Source: JALJPB01 sp963933115 (GTDB lineage: Bacteria; Pseudomonadota; Gammaproteobacteria; Enterobacterales; Alteromonadaceae). Taken from it: a stretch of 23,632 nucleotides of DNA. The position numbers and the translations under genes were made by a program. Shown here piece by piece: positions 22,647 through 23,632 of this stretch. The DNA lies in assembly GCA_963933115.1 (NCBI GenBank), contig CAWVSL010000043.1:1-23632 (forward strand), given 5' to 3'. The notes under the pieces are model-generated. The model had not been told where the DNA came from. It did no database searches and saw nothing but the letters and a program-made list of their open reading frames with translations. The first letter of the stretch is position 1. Every line of letters starts with the position of its first letter.

Positions 22647-23632
22647 ATGTCACGTTATAACCAGATAAAAGCGCAATTAACCCAGTCACCTAAAACATGG
22701 TTAATTACTGGCTGTGCAGGTTTTATTGGTTCTAACTTACTAGAGCAACTGTTAAAGCTAAACCAGAAAGTGACGGGCCTAGATAACTTTGCTACAGGTC
22801 ATCAACACAATTTAGATGAAGTTAAATCACAAGTGAGTGAGCTGCAGTGGCACAATTTTAACTTTATTCAAGGTGATATTCGTAATAGTGAGGACTGCAA
22901 TAAAGCGGTAGTCAATGTTGATTATATCCTTCATCAAGCGGCACTTGGCTCAGTTCCTCGCTCAATTGCCGATCCTATTTTAACAAATTCAGCTAACATC
23001 ACCGGCTTTTTAAACATGTTAGTCGCGGCTAAGTCAGCTAAAGTAAAAACCTTTGTTTTTGCCGCATCCAGCTCAACCTATGGTGACCATCCCGCATTGC
23101 CTAAAGTTGAAGATATTATTGGCAAACCCTTATCGCCTTATGCAGTCACTAAATATGTCAATGAATTATATGCTGATGTTTTTAATAAAACCTATGGACT
23201 AAATTCAATAGGCCTTAGATATTTCAATGTTTTTGGTAAAAGACAAGATCCCGAAGGTGCATATGCAGCGGTTATTCCTAAGTGGACCGCTGCGATGATT
23301 AATAATCAAGAAGTCTTAATAAACGGTGACGGTGAAACTAGTCGAGACTTTTGTTTTATAGAAAACGCCGTACAAGCCAATATTTTAGCGGCAACTGCTG
23401 AAGAAAAAGGCCTAAACCAAATTTATAATGTAGCTCTTGGCGATAGAACTACTCTAAACACGTTATTTAAGAGTTTACAAAGTGCATTAAATATTAACAA
23501 TGTTGAATATAACAAACCTCCAGTTTACCAACCATTCAGAGCAGGGGATGTTAGGCATTCACAAGCCGATATTAGCAAGGTTAAAGAGCTCTTAGGTTTT
23601 GAACCTGAATACCGAATTCAGCAGGGAATAGA
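22647..23632 (+). CDS. UDP-N-acetylhexosamine 4-epimerase (WbpP/TviC type), 3' end cut by window edge
   Basis: At least 328 residues of an extended short-chain dehydrogenase; the frame stays open to the window end, and relatives are about 340 residues, so only a short piece is missing. The NAD-binding motif is GCAGFIGS (22-29). The catalytic residues are Ser143 in ASSSTYG and Tyr165/Lys169 in YAVTK. AALGSVPRSIADP and the later RYFNVFGKRQDPEGAYAAVIP are typical of WbpP/TviC enzymes that act on N-acetylated UDP sugars. It would interconvert UDP-GlcNAc and UDP-GalNAc (or their uronic acids), working with the preceding dehydrogenase towards UDP-GalNAcA for an O-antigen or capsule. AGGA lies upstream of ATG 22647. 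Confidence 0.9.
   Translation, partial: MSRYNQIKAQLTQSPKTWLITGCAGFIGSNLLEQLLKLNQKVTGLDNFATGHQHNLDEVKSQVSELQWHNFNFIQGDIRNSEDCNKAVVNVDYILHQAALGSVPRSIADPILTNSANITGFLNMLVAAKSAKVKTFVFAASSSTYGDHPALPKVEDIIGKPLSPYAVTKYVNELYADVFNKTYGLNSIGLRYFNVFGKRQDPEGAYAAVIPKWTAAMINNQEVLINGDGETSRDFCFIENAVQANILAATAEEKGLNQIYNVALGDRTTLNTLFKSLQSALNINNVEYNKPPVYQPFRAGDVRHSQADISKVKELLGFEPEYRIQQGI

Overview
The window looks like a chromosomal segment of a marine gammaproteobacterium, most likely from the Alteromonadales and close to Colwellia or its relatives. This is inferred from the AT-rich sequence, the RsuA, DusC, RmuC and YeaD types, and the DUF3450 / TtpC-type TonB2 operon. I see no rRNA, tRNA, insertion sequence, CRISPR array or integrase. 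Most genes are core functions with short gaps.

Bases 1-7115 hold housekeeping and membrane genes: rmuC (+); a neurotransmitter:sodium symporter (-) that lacks the usual external-gate arginine; a 54-residue unknown protein joined to a six-segment voltage-gated cation channel with an unusually acidic filter; rsuA; and recQ. A 520-base AT-rich gap follows (7116-7636), with small tandem repeats and two palindromes.

Bases 7637-12589 are a tight six-gene operon with 1-base overlaps or very short gaps. It encodes a DUF3450 periplasmic protein, a TtpC-like MotA/TolQ/ExbB protein, ExbB2, ExbD2, TonB2 and an exported TPR protein, and it ends in a strong terminator. It should supply proton-motive energy to TonB-dependent outer-membrane receptors, none of which lie in the window.

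Bases 12904-14645 hold dusC (-) and, divergent from it, the most striking gene here. It encodes a 124-residue secreted peptide with eight KCG motifs at an 11-residue spacing, built from 22-residue super-repeats. It resembles HvfA-type precursors of oxazolone/thioamide-modified, copper-binding RiPPs, but no modification enzyme (HvfB/MNIO or HvfC) is nearby. Its own promoter region and terminator make it a single-gene unit.

Bases 14888-17666 hold a two-gene operon of amidohydrolase-superfamily proteins. The first is a lipoprotein with an intact metal site; the second is exported and has lost every recognisable histidine ligand. Then come a glucose-6-phosphate 1-epimerase-like gene (+), 5-formyltetrahydrofolate cyclo-ligase (-) and a POT-family peptide transporter (-).

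The right edge (21317-23632) opens a surface-polysaccharide locus. A UDP-HexNAc 6-dehydrogenase (TviB/WbpO type) is followed by a WbpP/TviC-type UDP-HexNAc 4-epimerase that is cut by the window end. Together they would make UDP-N-acetylgalactosaminuronate.
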